Of a stretch of DNA of 39,986 nt, positions 1 through 6,786 are shown piece after piece (within the stretch, counting starts at the first letter, position 1; every line of letters starts with the position of its first letter). The DNA is from Pirellulaceae bacterium (lineage in GTDB: Bacteria > Planctomycetota > Planctomycetia > Pirellulales > Pirellulaceae), in the NCBI GenBank assembly GCA_026004795.1, contig BPJV01000015.1:1-39986 (forward strand). Reading direction: 5' to 3'. Both the position numbers and the translations under genes were made by a program. The notes beneath the pieces are model-generated. The model searched no databases and had not been told where the DNA came from. It saw nothing but the letters and a program-made list of their open reading frames with translations.

Positions 1-240
1 CTTACTTTTGCGGTGACGGCGGTAGCCTCGCTCCACGGCGTTGGATGTTGACGGCAGCAGTTTGTCGTCAAGGAATGTCAGTGACTTCTCCAGGTTGGGC
101 GAGAACAGTTTTTGCAGTGTCTTACCAAGCTTTTTGAAGCGACGAACCCGGCGTCGGAGCTTAGCCAGCTTCTCCAGTGCGGTGTCCGTCCGACAGCGAC
201 GGTCGAACAGCGGGATGCCCCGTTTTTTTGTACCAGGGGT
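1..240 (-). pseudogene. C-terminal part of a DDE-type transposase, cut by an IS3 element and by the window edge
   Basis: The minus strand is open without stops from about 240 to the window edge. It reads a very basic segment (LEKLAKLRRRVRRFKKLGKTL) followed by LLPSTSNAVERGYRRHRK. The S-T-S-N-A-V-E-R block resembles the conserved C-terminal region of several bacterial DDE transposases, where the Glu is catalytic; I cannot name the IS family. The frame begins exactly at the end of the IS3-type element at 243, so the gene was probably split by that insertion. On the far side of the insertion (1578 to about 1720) no long continuation survives in one frame, so the gene is dead. Confidence 0.55.
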
Positions 241-254
241 TATGAGAGTCTCGG

Positions 255-1128
255 TTAAGTAACGGGTAGTGGTTCCTCTTCTCGGCTGTGCCGCGGCTGG
301 AGCGGAGGCGCAGCCGGAGCGGAAGCCGCGGCACAGCCGGCCGCGAACTCCGAGGGGGTCCGGTAGCCCAAGCTGCTGTGCGGCCGCTCGTGGTTGTGCT
401 CGTGCTGCCGACGCCGGGCAAACCAACGAGCCTCGGCCAAGTTCGTGAACTCCTCGACGTTCAGCAGCTCGTCGCGCAGGCGGCTGAAGAACGATTCGGC
501 GAAGCCGTTCTCCCACGGCGCGCCCGGTTCGATGTACAGCATCTCCAGGCCCGCCTCGCTCGCTGTGGCGGCGTATCGCGCGGGCGATGAACTCCGGGCC
601 GTTGTCGCTGCGGATGTGCCGCGGTACGCCACGCGTCAAAAACAAATTCGTCACCACGTCCAACACCCGATCGGCCGTGATGCTGCGATCGACCTCCAAC
701 GCCAGGCACTCGCGCGTGGACTCGTCGGTGATCGCCAACCACTTCAGCGGACGACCGTTGGCCGTACGGTCCTGGATGAAGTCCCATGCCCAAACGTGAT
801 CTTTATGCTCGGCACGCCGACGCACGCAGGCTGTTGCCGCTATGCCCCAAACGCCGCTTTTTCCGCGTCTTTTGCGGCACTTTCAGGCCTTCCCGTCGCC
901 ACAGGCGATTGCCCCTTCTTGAAGCTTCACTGACCAACCTTCCTGACGCAATTTCGCGGTGATCATCCGATAACCATAACGCGGATACTGCCGCACTAGT
1001 TCGTGTATGCGCGACACCATCTCCTTCTCCTCTGGGGAATCTTCCTTTGCCTGGTAACGCTGAGTGCTCCGAGCTTGACCCAGCACCCGACACGCCCGAC
1101 GCTGCGAAACGTTCACCCGCTGTTGCAC
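255..1128 (-). pseudogene. IS3-family orfB transposase (rve integrase core), multiply frameshifted
   Basis: Pieces of one OrfB lie in consecutive minus-strand frames. The N-terminal HTH_21-like part is at 1128-883 (RVNVSQRRACRVLGQARSTQRY, then PRYGYRMITAKLRQEGW). A linker with LWRREGLKVP follows in another frame, then the integrase core with WAWDFIQDRT, the SDNGPEF motif and, in the last frame (632-255), PWENGFAESFFSRLRDELLN and RPHSSLGYRTPSEFA. The DDE acidic residues (D in AWDF, D in SDNG, E in WENGFAE) are still recognisable, but at least three frame changes separate them. No functional product is expected. Confidence 0.8.
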
Positions 1129-1225
1129 ATGAGCGACCGCCTGACGACGCCGCGTTGGGCTTTTTCAGTTGTCGAGCCAGCGGTCAAACGCAGGACATGA
1201 CATTGTCGGCTGGGGTACCGGAGAG

Positions 1226-1537
1226 CTATGGCAACACGAAAAAGTTTCCCTCCCAGGCTTCCTTCAAGATCAGCTTGTCCAGTTCCGCTTCGGCCAGCAG
1301 TCGCTTCAGCCGCTTGTTCTCCTCCTCCAGTTCCTTCAGTCGCCGAGCCTCCTCGGCTTTCATCCCGCCGCAACCAACGCTGCGCGTCGGTGCCCGTTCC
1401 GCCAGCGATGGAACGTCGCCTCGCTGATCTCCAACGCTTGGCATACCTGGCCGATCGTCTGCCCAGACGACAACATCGCATCCGCCTCCCGAAGCTTCCT
1501 GATGATCTGCTCCGGAGCTGTGCCGCTTTCTGCTCAT
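1226..1537 (-). pseudogene. IS3-family orfA (helix-turn-helix), frameshifted
   Basis: From ATG at 1537 the protein starts MSRKRHSS, the usual start of this orfA group. One extra G then throws the frame; removing it restores EQIIRKLREADAMLSSGQTI and a helix-turn-helix ending EISEATFHRWRN. A further insertion of about 23 bp follows, after which the original frame resumes with GGMKAEEARRLKELEEEN and a leucine-rich coiled coil (KRLKRLLAEAELDKLILKEA). OrfA normally binds the terminal repeats and fuses to OrfB by programmed frameshifting. These lesions lie elsewhere, so the copy is inactive. The inserted 23-24 bp also occurs at 3952-3975. Confidence 0.75.
1373..1396. repeat. 24-bp hairpin sequence, copy 1 (inside IS3 orfA)
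   Basis: These 24 bp are identical to 3952-3975 inside group II intron A, while the bases on either side differ. The core folds as an 8-bp stem with one G-T pair and a 3-nt loop (ACCGACGC, GCA, GCGTTGGT on the minus strand). In orfA the sequence sits where the family consensus runs straight from the helix-turn-helix into GGMKAEEA, so it looks inserted. Confidence 0.6.
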
Positions 1538-1783
1538 GAGAGTCCTCCTGACCGAATTCATGCTAGTTAGACTCTCATGACTCATGGGCCTGTTTTTGGG
1601 AAGCACTCCACGAGAATCGCCTCAAGGAACGGCCGGGTCGCCAACGTCGACGTAGAGACCAAGCACCGGAAAGCGTGGGCGCAGCTAATACCCGGAATCG
1701 CATGCCATTGATGATTCTGGTATGCTAAATCATGGTGGGCGCTGGCCATAACCGCAACAATTCGATTCTGGGAGGAATGTGCT

Positions 1784-1996
1784 GTGCGATATCGCGTTCT
1801 TATCGAGCAGGATGAAGACGGTGTTTATGTCGCCGAAGTCCCTGCGCTTCCTGGATGTATTTCACAAGGGAAAACCCGCAGCGAAGTGCTCGACAACATC
1901 AAAGAGGCAATCGCCGGTTATCTGGAGAGCCTCCAAGCGCATGGTGAACCGATTCCACCGTCGATTACCGAAGAGGTCGTGGAGGTTAAACCGTGA
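1784..1996 (+). CDS. hicB: HicB-family antitoxin
   Basis: The 70-aa protein has the HicB partial RNase H fold signature: YRVLIEQDEDGVYVAEVPALPGCISQGKT, then an EVLDNIKEAIAGYLESL helix. HicB antitoxins neutralise the HicA mRNA interferase by direct binding, and many repress their own operon. This one is short, with no separate DNA-binding domain visible. The start is GTG at 1784 with GGGAGG about 10 nt upstream. Its 3′ end overlaps hicA by four bases (GTGA), which implies translational coupling. The order antitoxin then toxin is the reverse of E. coli hicAB but common. The pair occupies the first visible cassette of the integron-like array; toxin-antitoxin pairs are frequent in such arrays and are thought to stabilise them. 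Confidence 0.9.
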   Translation: MRYRVLIEQDEDGVYVAEVPALPGCISQGKTRSEVLDNIKEAIAGYLESLQAHGEPIPPSITEEVVEVKP

Positions 1997-2217
1997 GTGC
2001 CTTGCCGGCCGTTTCAGGTCGCGAAGCGGTTAAGGCCCTTGAGAAGATCGGCTATGACCTGGACAGACAGCGAGGTAGCCACATGATTCTGCGGCAGTCG
2101 AACCCACCACACCGACGTTTGACCGTTCCCGATCACAAGGAAGTTGCCAAGGGAACATTGCGTGCGATCATTCGACAGGCTGGATTGACAGTTGAAGAGT
2201 TCAATAACCTTCTGTGA
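1993..2217 (+). CDS. hicA: HicA-family mRNA interferase toxin
   Basis: The 74-aa protein matches HicA: a small dsRBD-like fold with GREAVKALEKIGYDLDRQRGSHMILRQ, where the His of GSHMIL is the expected catalytic residue, followed by LTVPDHKEVAKGTLRAIIRQAGLTVEEF. HicA cleaves mRNA and is blocked by HicB. The GTG start overlaps the hicB stop codon. The stop codon lies about 13 nt before the 3′ end of group II intron A, that is, just before the R″ box of this cassette's attC. All key features are intact, so it is probably functional. Confidence 0.92.
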   Translation: MSALPAVSGREAVKALEKIGYDLDRQRGSHMILRQSNPPHRRLTVPDHKEVAKGTLRAIIRQAGLTVEEFNNLL

Positions 2218-2231
2218 GTCATTGTGGCGAA

Positions 2232-2300
2232 TCGGGTAAGGGCCATCCTTGCGGATGACCCTCCCCACACCACCTGACATGCGGGTCCGCATCAGGCGGT
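2232..2300 (-). ncRNA. Group II intron A domains V and VI
   Basis: On the minus strand, 2300-2269 folds as ACCGCCTGA / TCAGGTGGT (9 bp including a G-T pair) with an upper TGCGG/CGCA stem, a 2-nt bulge and an ACC loop. This is the shape of domain V; its lower stem holds CGC, the catalytic triad variant reported for group IIC. Domain VI follows as GGGTCATCC-GCAA-GGATGGCCC, then TTACCCGAT to the 3′ end. The maturase stop codon lies inside domain V. Confidence 0.75.
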
Positions 2301-3731
2301 TCCGCGAAGTGGAGCAAGCTGTGCCCATAAAGTCTTCATGCTGACCAGTCCTTGTTCGGCAAGCCATGCATTGGTCAGCCCGACGCCGCTGGCGATTGTC
2401 CTGCACATGTGCCAGTAGCTTTGTCGGCTGCGAGCGTGGCGGATGGCCTGACGTCGGGGGACGCCGAGTCGGATGAGCATCTCACGTCGACGTTTGGGTC
2501 GACGCCACTGCTTCCAGTAGCACATCCGGATTCGGCGACGCATCCACTGGTCGAGTCGATCGAACAGTTTCAACTGCGACGCCAGGCCGAAATATCCCAT
2601 CCAGCCGCGAACATACGATCGCAGTTCGCTCAGGCGACGATCCATCGAGATGCCCCGGCTGCGGCCGGTGATCTGGCGGATACGTTGCTTGAACTTGCGG
2701 AGGGATTTCGCCGCTACGTTGATCGTCGCCCGTGACTTCACGAACGCAAAGCCGAGAAACTCGAACTCCTTGCTCGGCACCACGCGGCTCTTCTCCTGGT
2801 TCACCACCAGTCGAAGTGTCTCGGTCAGGTAGCGGGACACCGACGCCATGATCCGCTCGGCAGCACGCTGCGATTTCGCAAAGATCGCGAAATCATCGGC
2901 ATACCTCACGAAGGGCAAACCGCGGCGCTCCAGCTCCTTGTCCAGATCGTCGAGCAGTATGTTGCTTAACAACGGACTGAGCGGACCGCCCTGGGGTGTG
3001 CCCACGTCGGTGGATTGCAGAACTCCTTCGACCATCACGCCCGCTCGAAGGTAGCGACCGATCAAGCGCAGCAGCCGTTTGTCGTCGACTCGACGAGCCA
3101 CCCGCGCCATCAGGACGTCGTGTTGGACTCGGTCGAAAAACTTCGACAAATCAATGTCCGCTGCGAATCGGTGTCCGCATCGGATGATGCGTTGCACCTG
3201 CCTGGCTGCTCCGTGAGCAGAGCGTTTGGGTCGAAAACCGAAGCTCGACTGGCTGAAGTGCGGGTCGAAGATCGGCGTCAGGACCTGGACGATGGCTTGT
3301 TGGATCAAGCGTTCGAGTACGTTTGGGATACCGAGCAAACGCTGACCGCCATCGGGTTTGTCGATGGTCTTGCGTCGTACCGGCCCAGGCTGGTACGTGC
3401 CATCGAGAAGCTGTTGCCTGATCGTGGGCCAGCGAGGTCGGAGCCATGCAGGGAATTCCGCAATGGTGATCCCGTCCGGGCCAGGGGCCCCGCGGTTCGC
3501 CTTCACGTTCTTCCAGGCTCGTTCCATGTTGGCTTGGTCGACAACGGCCTCCATCAAAGACATCGGAAATAAGCTCAAGGCTGGCTGCTCAGCCCGCGCC
3601 GCGGCGGTCGATCCCGGTCGGGACAATGACCCTGTGGTCTCCGGACCGTCGCCGCCTGAACGATTCAGGTCGACTTGCCCGGAGGTGGTCCCTCGCTGCG
3701 AGTTGGCTGTTGGCTCCTCCTTGTTCTTCAT
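2292..3731 (-). CDS. ltrA: Group II intron reverse transcriptase/maturase
   Basis: This 479-aa protein is encoded in intron A. About 60 residues of polar leader precede the reverse transcriptase domain: MERAWKNVKANRGAPGPDGITI, the RT2 region with LLGIPNVLERLIQQAI, SSFGFRPKRSAHGA, then VGTPQGGPLSPLLSNI and the catalytic YADD (FVRYADDFAIF). The C-terminal third holds the maturase/X region (GWMGYFGLASQLKLFDRLD) and a basic tail, MCYWKQWRRPKRRR, with RHARSRQSYWHM and LTNAWLAEQGL. I see no HNH endonuclease domain, as expected for introns of this type. The ATG at 3731 has AAGGA 7 nt upstream. The protein should splice intron A and could act in trans on the ORF-damaged copies B and C. Confidence 0.93.
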   Translation of the reverse strand: MKNKEEPTANSQRGTTSGQVDLNRSGGDGPETTGSLSRPGSTAAARAEQPALSLFPMSLMEAVVDQANMERAWKNVKANRGAPGPDGITIAEFPAWLRPRWPTIRQQLLDGTYQPGPVRRKTIDKPDGGQRLLGIPNVLERLIQQAIVQVLTPIFDPHFSQSSFGFRPKRSAHGAARQVQRIIRCGHRFAADIDLSKFFDRVQHDVLMARVARRVDDKRLLRLIGRYLRAGVMVEGVLQSTDVGTPQGGPLSPLLSNILLDDLDKELERRGLPFVRYADDFAIFAKSQRAAERIMASVSRYLTETLRLVVNQEKSRVVPSKEFEFLGFAFVKSRATINVAAKSLRKFKQRIRQITGRSRGISMDRRLSELRSYVRGWMGYFGLASQLKLFDRLDQWMRRRIRMCYWKQWRRPKRRREMLIRLGVPRRQAIRHARSRQSYWHMCRTIASGVGLTNAWLAEQGLVSMKTLWAQLAPLRGTA

Positions 3732-3951
3732 GGTTCGGTCCTTCCCGTCTCGATTGGTCTTCGAGATTCGGTACTACGACCTCTGCTGACTCCTGCCTCG
3801 CCCGCCACGAGTTGCCTCGTGGCGTTCCAACCTTTCGGGCAAGCCCTACTCGCTGGAGCGACCACGGCTGAACAGCCGTGCAGCGGCTCGCAAGCCGCCT
3901 GACAGGTCTCCCCGGATAAGCGCGTGATGTTTCGCTGCACAGGCTCGCACG

Positions 3952-3975
3952 ACCAACGCTGCGCGTCGGTGCCCG
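3952..3975. repeat. 24-bp hairpin sequence, copy 2 (inside group II intron A)
   Basis: Identical to 1373-1396 in the IS3 orfA remnant, with different flanks. It lies between the maturase start and the conserved 5′ part of intron A. Immediately beside it is a second small hairpin, GCCCGC-CTGA-GCGGGC (3971-3986), which overlaps the right-hand breakpoint of the 1,000-bp deletion seen in copy C. Confidence 0.6.
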
Positions 3976-4280
3976 CCTGAGCGGGCGTTTGAGAACGGCT
4001 TCGTGATGTTGTGCTCACTCGCCGACCCGAACCGGCCTTATATGGCGTTTCTGTTCGTAACCTCGCAGCTTTGACGAGAATGTGACCGGCGGCGAAATCA
4101 GGCCGGCACTTACGCACACATTCGCAGGCTTCCTCCCCACGGTCGGTCACCCTTCCGCAGTTGCCCTCGTCTAGTACTTTGTCAATCGGAGCCATCATTT
4201 GGTATACTGATCTCCTTGAGACTCTCGAACTCGTACAGGGGACTTGCACCCGATTACAATCACGCCCATGCCGGGCGTAC

Positions 4281-4367
4281 ACAAATCGGTGCACCGAAGC
4301 CGCCGGCGGTGCTGTAATTGATGGCCGAGCTTTTTGGCGGCGGCTCGGTGACCTTGGGACGTTCGTC
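4281..4367 (+). other. Integron attC site 1 (hicBA cassette), part right of intron A
   Basis: L″ at 4288-4305 reads GGT-g-CACCGA-a-GCCGCCG. It pairs with L′ at 4338-4353 (CGGCGGC-TCGGTG-ACC), leaving G4291 and A4298 as extrahelical bases. Such bases mark attC bottom-strand recognition by integron integrases. R′ is GTTCGTC at 4361-4367. The R″ half lies on the other side of intron A (about 2224-2230, GTGGCGA plus ACAA after the intron). Cleavage in R′ between G4361 and T4362 would define the start of the next cassette. Confidence 0.8.
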
Positions 4368-4392
4368 CGCAAAACCAAGCGCAGGAACCACT

Positions 4393-4986
4393 ATGCTACG
4401 CAAGCTGCTTGGCCTATTCGCATCTGGCAAGCCGTTCGTACCGCCAACCGAAAAGCAGGTCGAGTACGCAAAACTGTGTGGCGTTACAGTTCAGCCGGAC
4501 ATGGATCGCGAAGCCGTGTCGCGCGCAATTGACGCGGCTTTCGTTGCTGACCCGAAACTGAAGTTCAAGGTTTCCGCACGACGCAAGAGAAGCGAGAAGC
4601 AGGCGGCGGAACAATGGGAACAATTGCCAGCGCCACTCAAGCGGGAATTCAAAAAATGGCAATCCGCTGCCGATGAGCATGACCATTTTGTCATCGCGTA
4701 TTCGTCTGGTCGCAACGTGACTGTGGACATATTAGAATGTGACGGGGTTAGATTGGAACAGCAAACAATCATCATTGATTTCCTTGGACCGCGAATCGAA
4801 AACGTGGTCGTTGGATACGATGGGCGAAAGGAGATACGCGAAAACGAATTGTGTTGGGATCAAAAACTTTCGCTCCGGTCAGCCGATATCAAAGAATCGC
4901 GTAAAATTCAGATCTTCGAGCACCAGGTAAAGAAATACCAGTCAACGATTAAACGGACTATCGAACGTTTGCAGAAATCCAAATAG
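4393..4986 (+). CDS. Cassette-encoded protein of unknown function (197 aa)
   Basis: The frame is open from 4318, but 4318-4367 is attC sequence, so the start is taken as ATG 4393 (MLRKLLGLFASG) with AGGA about 7 nt upstream. The N-terminal part has PTEKQVEYAKLCGVTVQPDMDREAV, which resembles the small SAP/HeH-like helical segment found in some phage and bacterial proteins; that is only a resemblance. A basic stretch (SARRKRSEKQ) and a mixed region with many hydrophobic strands follow, ending in a Lys-rich helix. There is no signal peptide or membrane segment. Its cassette starts TTCGTCCGC and ends GCGGACGAA, exact complements, as expected for one circular cassette. AT-richer codon use than the core genes suggests transfer. 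Confidence 0.75.
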   Translation: MLRKLLGLFASGKPFVPPTEKQVEYAKLCGVTVQPDMDREAVSRAIDAAFVADPKLKFKVSARRKRSEKQAAEQWEQLPAPLKREFKKWQSAADEHDHFVIAYSSGRNVTVDILECDGVRLEQQTIIIDFLGPRIENVVVGYDGRKEIRENELCWDQKLSLRSADIKESRKIQIFEHQVKKYQSTIKRTIERLQKSK

Positions 4987-4994
4987 CGGACGAA

Positions 4995-5663
4995 ATCGGG
5001 TAAGGGCCATCCTTGCGGATGACCCGCCCCACACCACCTGACATGCGGGTCCGCATCAGGCGATTCCGCGAAGTGGAGCAAGCTGTGCCCATAAAGTCTT
5101 CATGCTGATCAGTCCTTGTTCGGCAAGCCAGGCATTGGTCAGCCCGACGCCGCTGGCGATTGTCCTGGACATGTGCCAGTAGCTTTGTCGGCTGCGAGCG
5201 TGGCGGATGGCCTGACGTCGGGGGACGCCGAGTCGGATGAGCATCTCACGTCGACGTTTGGGTCGACGCCACTGTTTCCAGTAGCACATCCGGATTCGGC
5301 GACGCATCCACTGGTCGAGTCGATCGAACAGTTTCAACTGCGACGCCAGGCCGAAATATCCCATCTCCGTCTCGATTGGCAGGCAAAATCTTGGCATCAG
5401 GACCGATGCTGACTCCGGCCTTATGGAACGTTTCTGTTCGTAACCTCGCCGCTTTGACGAGAATGTGGCCGGCGGCGAAATGAGGCCGGCACTTAATCCC
5501 ACACTCGCAGGCTTCCTCCCCACGGTCGGTCACCCTTCCGCAGTTGCCCTCGTCTAGTACTTTGTCAATCGGAGCCATCATTTGGTATACTGATCTCCTT
5601 GAGACTCTCAAACTCGTACAGGGGACTTGCACCCCATTACAATCACGCCCATGCCGGGCGTAC
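4995..5663 (-). mobile_element. Group II intron B, internally deleted
   Basis: Both intron ends match copy A: the 5′ end GTACGCCCGG near 5663 and 3′ CCCTTACCCGAT at 4995, with domains V and VI intact. The 3′ 370 nt are nearly identical to copy A. Alignment is then lost at 5366, within the maturase gene. A short segment (5367-5415) only partly resembles the region upstream of the maturase start in copy A (3742-3798), and full similarity returns at about 5418. About 1.38 kb is missing compared with A. The intron sits in the R″ box of the attC of the 197-aa-protein cassette. Confidence 0.8.
5056..5366 (-). pseudogene. Maturase fragment of intron B (C-terminal about 100 residues)
   Basis: Only the end of the maturase remains, from MGYFGLASQLKLFDRLD through WKQWRRPKRRREM to LAPLRGIA. 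The reverse transcriptase domain with YADD is missing. The frame stays open upstream to 5523 through unrelated or leader sequence, so a chimeric peptide is possible but unlikely to work. Confidence 0.85.
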
Positions 5664-5749
5664 ACAAAGCCGTGAACCGGAGCGGCGAAGTCGGACGCAT
5701 TTGACATGGACAATCTTTCGTCGCCGCCCGGTTACGGCCGACGTTAGCG
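5664..5749 (+). other. Integron attC site 2, part right of intron B
   Basis: L″ at 5669-5688 reads GCCGT-g-AACCGG-a-GCGGCGA and pairs with L′ at 5721-5738 (TCGCCGC-CCGGTT-ACGGC). G5674 and A5681 are left extrahelical at the same spacing as in attC1. R′ is GTTAGCG at 5743-5749. The R″ box, GCGGACGAA, lies left of intron B at 4986-4994 and is complementary to the start of its own cassette (TTCGTCCGC at 4362). After exon joining this copy carries one A more than expected. Confidence 0.82.
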
Positions 5750-5785
5750 TTTCGTGTGTCCTGTTTTTTATCCAAGGAGAATGAG

Positions 5786-6586
5786 ATGAAGAGTAAAGGT
5801 TTGATTGCCGCTTTGGTTTGTGGTGTCAGTAGTTTTGCCAGTTCTGCGTATGCTGGCTGGCTTTCCGTTATTGGAGTAGGGTGTACGATCGTGGCCATCG
5901 GGGCAGCAGTCCTCGGTGGACCTCCCGGTGCTGTTGCCGGGGGTGTCTTGGCCATCGTGGAAATCGGTTGCGTTGCAACCGATGTTGTTACGACCGTGAT
6001 TGACCGACCGATACTTTCATTTGCATCAGTCGAAGCACCCGACCCGATTCTGGTTGCCGATGCAGATGTTGGTGCCCAACTTCTTGGAGCGCAGTTTCAG
6101 CATATCACCGCGAGTGATCCGAGCTTGAACGCGTTGGCGACAGCAACAAATGAATACATCGACAGTCTCAATGCATACCTGTCCCATGCCGCCAATGGTT
6201 CGGACGCTCTAACTTTAGCAACTGATTTGGCATTGATGGGGAACTGCATCGATTCGATTGCGGATGAGATGGACACCCTTGGCTACGGGACGATGTCTTT
6301 CAATCAATCCCAGATTGACTCGGCGCAGGCATCAATATTGACAAATGGCCTTCCCCAATGGGAGATTGACTTCCTTACATCCGCCGGGCTCGATCAAGAT
6401 TACGTTGACATGTTTACGGAAATGCACCTAGTAGTGGACGTTACGGATCTTGGCGGTGTAACGGTGTCAGGCATGTTAAGGCAAGCGGCGGATACATGCA
6501 CCAATGCTGCAATAGACATGGCAATTTCTCACCCATTGATTCCAGCACCACGGCCAGCCCTGGAAGAGCCGATTGGAGTGGAGTGA
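5786..6586 (+). CDS. Cassette-encoded exported protein of unknown function (266 aa)
   Basis: The start is ATG 5786 with AAGGAG 6 nt upstream; the GTG at 5756 lacks a comparable site. A clear signal peptide runs to about residue 23 (MKSKGLIAALVCGVSSFASS, cleavage likely after AYA). It is followed by a long hydrophobic, glycine- and valine-rich stretch (residues 24-70: GVGCTIVAIGAAVLGGPPGA and VLAIVEIGCVATDVV). The remainder is acidic and helical, with few positive charges (TATNEYIDSLNAYLSHAANG, QIDSAQASILTNGLPQWEID). I recognise no family. The hydrophobic block could insert in a membrane. Its stop codon overlaps the start of the next gene (TGATG), so the two are probably coupled. The cassette begins TTAGCG at 5744. 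Confidence 0.78.
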   Translation: MKSKGLIAALVCGVSSFASSAYAGWLSVIGVGCTIVAIGAAVLGGPPGAVAGGVLAIVEIGCVATDVVTTVIDRPILSFASVEAPDPILVADADVGAQLLGAQFQHITASDPSLNALATATNEYIDSLNAYLSHAANGSDALTLATDLALMGNCIDSIADEMDTLGYGTMSFNQSQIDSAQASILTNGLPQWEIDFLTSAGLDQDYVDMFTEMHLVVDVTDLGGVTVSGMLRQAADTCTNAAIDMAISHPLIPAPRPALEEPIGVE

Positions 6587-6786
6587 TGAGACTGTTCATT
6601 CTCGCAAGTAGTTTGCTCTCCGCTGTTGCGGCGCTAGCAATGATTGCCATTTGCATTACATTGCCAAAACTAGAGTGGATAGCAGCAAGCATCGCTTTAG
6701 CAGCATTTGCAACGCTTCAGTACTTCAATTTCAGGAAGTCCAAGTCGTCACAATCGCAACACCAAACTGCGATTGATCAACGCTAA
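6586..6786 (+). CDS. Small two-helix membrane protein (66 aa), second gene of the cassette
   Basis: The ATG at 6586 overlaps the stop of the preceding gene. Two hydrophobic helices are evident, about residues 3-26 (LFILASSLLSAVAALAMIAI) and 30-47 (EWIAASIALAAFATLQYF). A short basic and glutamine-rich tail follows (RKSKSSQSQHQTAIDQR). The stop codon TAA is part of the attC R″ box CGCTAA. Function is unknown. Coupling to an exported partner suggests an envelope-linked pair; an immunity or anchoring role is one possibility, without direct evidence. Confidence 0.65.
   Translation: MRLFILASSLLSAVAALAMIAICITLPKLEWIAASIALAAFATLQYFNFRKSKSSQSQHQTAIDQR

Larger units (their letters stand above)
243..1577 (-). 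mobile_element. Decayed IS3-family insertion sequence
   Basis: The ends are a 9-bp inverted repeat: TGAGAGTCT at 243-251 and its complement at 1569-1577, starting with TG and ending with CA as IS3-family elements do. The 1,335-bp length and the orfA plus orfB content on the minus strand also fit that family. The flanking triplets are TTA and TGA, so no clean target duplication is left. Both reading frames carry several indels. The element interrupts the transposase remnant at 1-240. Confidence 0.75.
2231..4280 (-). mobile_element. Group II intron A (attC-targeting, full length, with maturase)
   Basis: On the minus strand the intron starts near 4280 (GTACGCCCGG, or two bases earlier as GTGTACG) and ends CTTACCCGAT at 2231. 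The same two ends recur in copies B and C, which fixes the boundaries within about 2 nt. Near the 3′ end a domain V hairpin and a domain VI hairpin with a GCAA loop are visible (2232-2300), and a maturase ORF lies in the middle. The intron lies in the R″ box of the attC that closes the hicBA cassette, in the opposite orientation to the cassette genes. That orientation and target are known for group IIC-attC introns. Joining the exons across it gives GGCGAACAA, a normal R″ box followed by AA. Confidence 0.85.

Noticed and set aside
2292-3731. Maturase as a retron or defence-type reverse transcriptase
   Set aside because: The C-terminal maturase region, domain V/VI hairpins and copies with the same ends show that it belongs to a group II intron.
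4318-4392. N-terminal extension of the 197-aa cassette protein (start at 4318)
   Set aside because: These bases include the L′ and R′ boxes of attC1. The ATG at 4393 has a ribosome site and lies after the cassette boundary.
6775-6781. GATCAAC as the R″ box of attC3
   Set aside because: It pairs fairly well with GTTGAAC, but CGCTAAC directly at the intron border is an exact complement of the start of its own cassette, and the same rule holds for the other cassettes.
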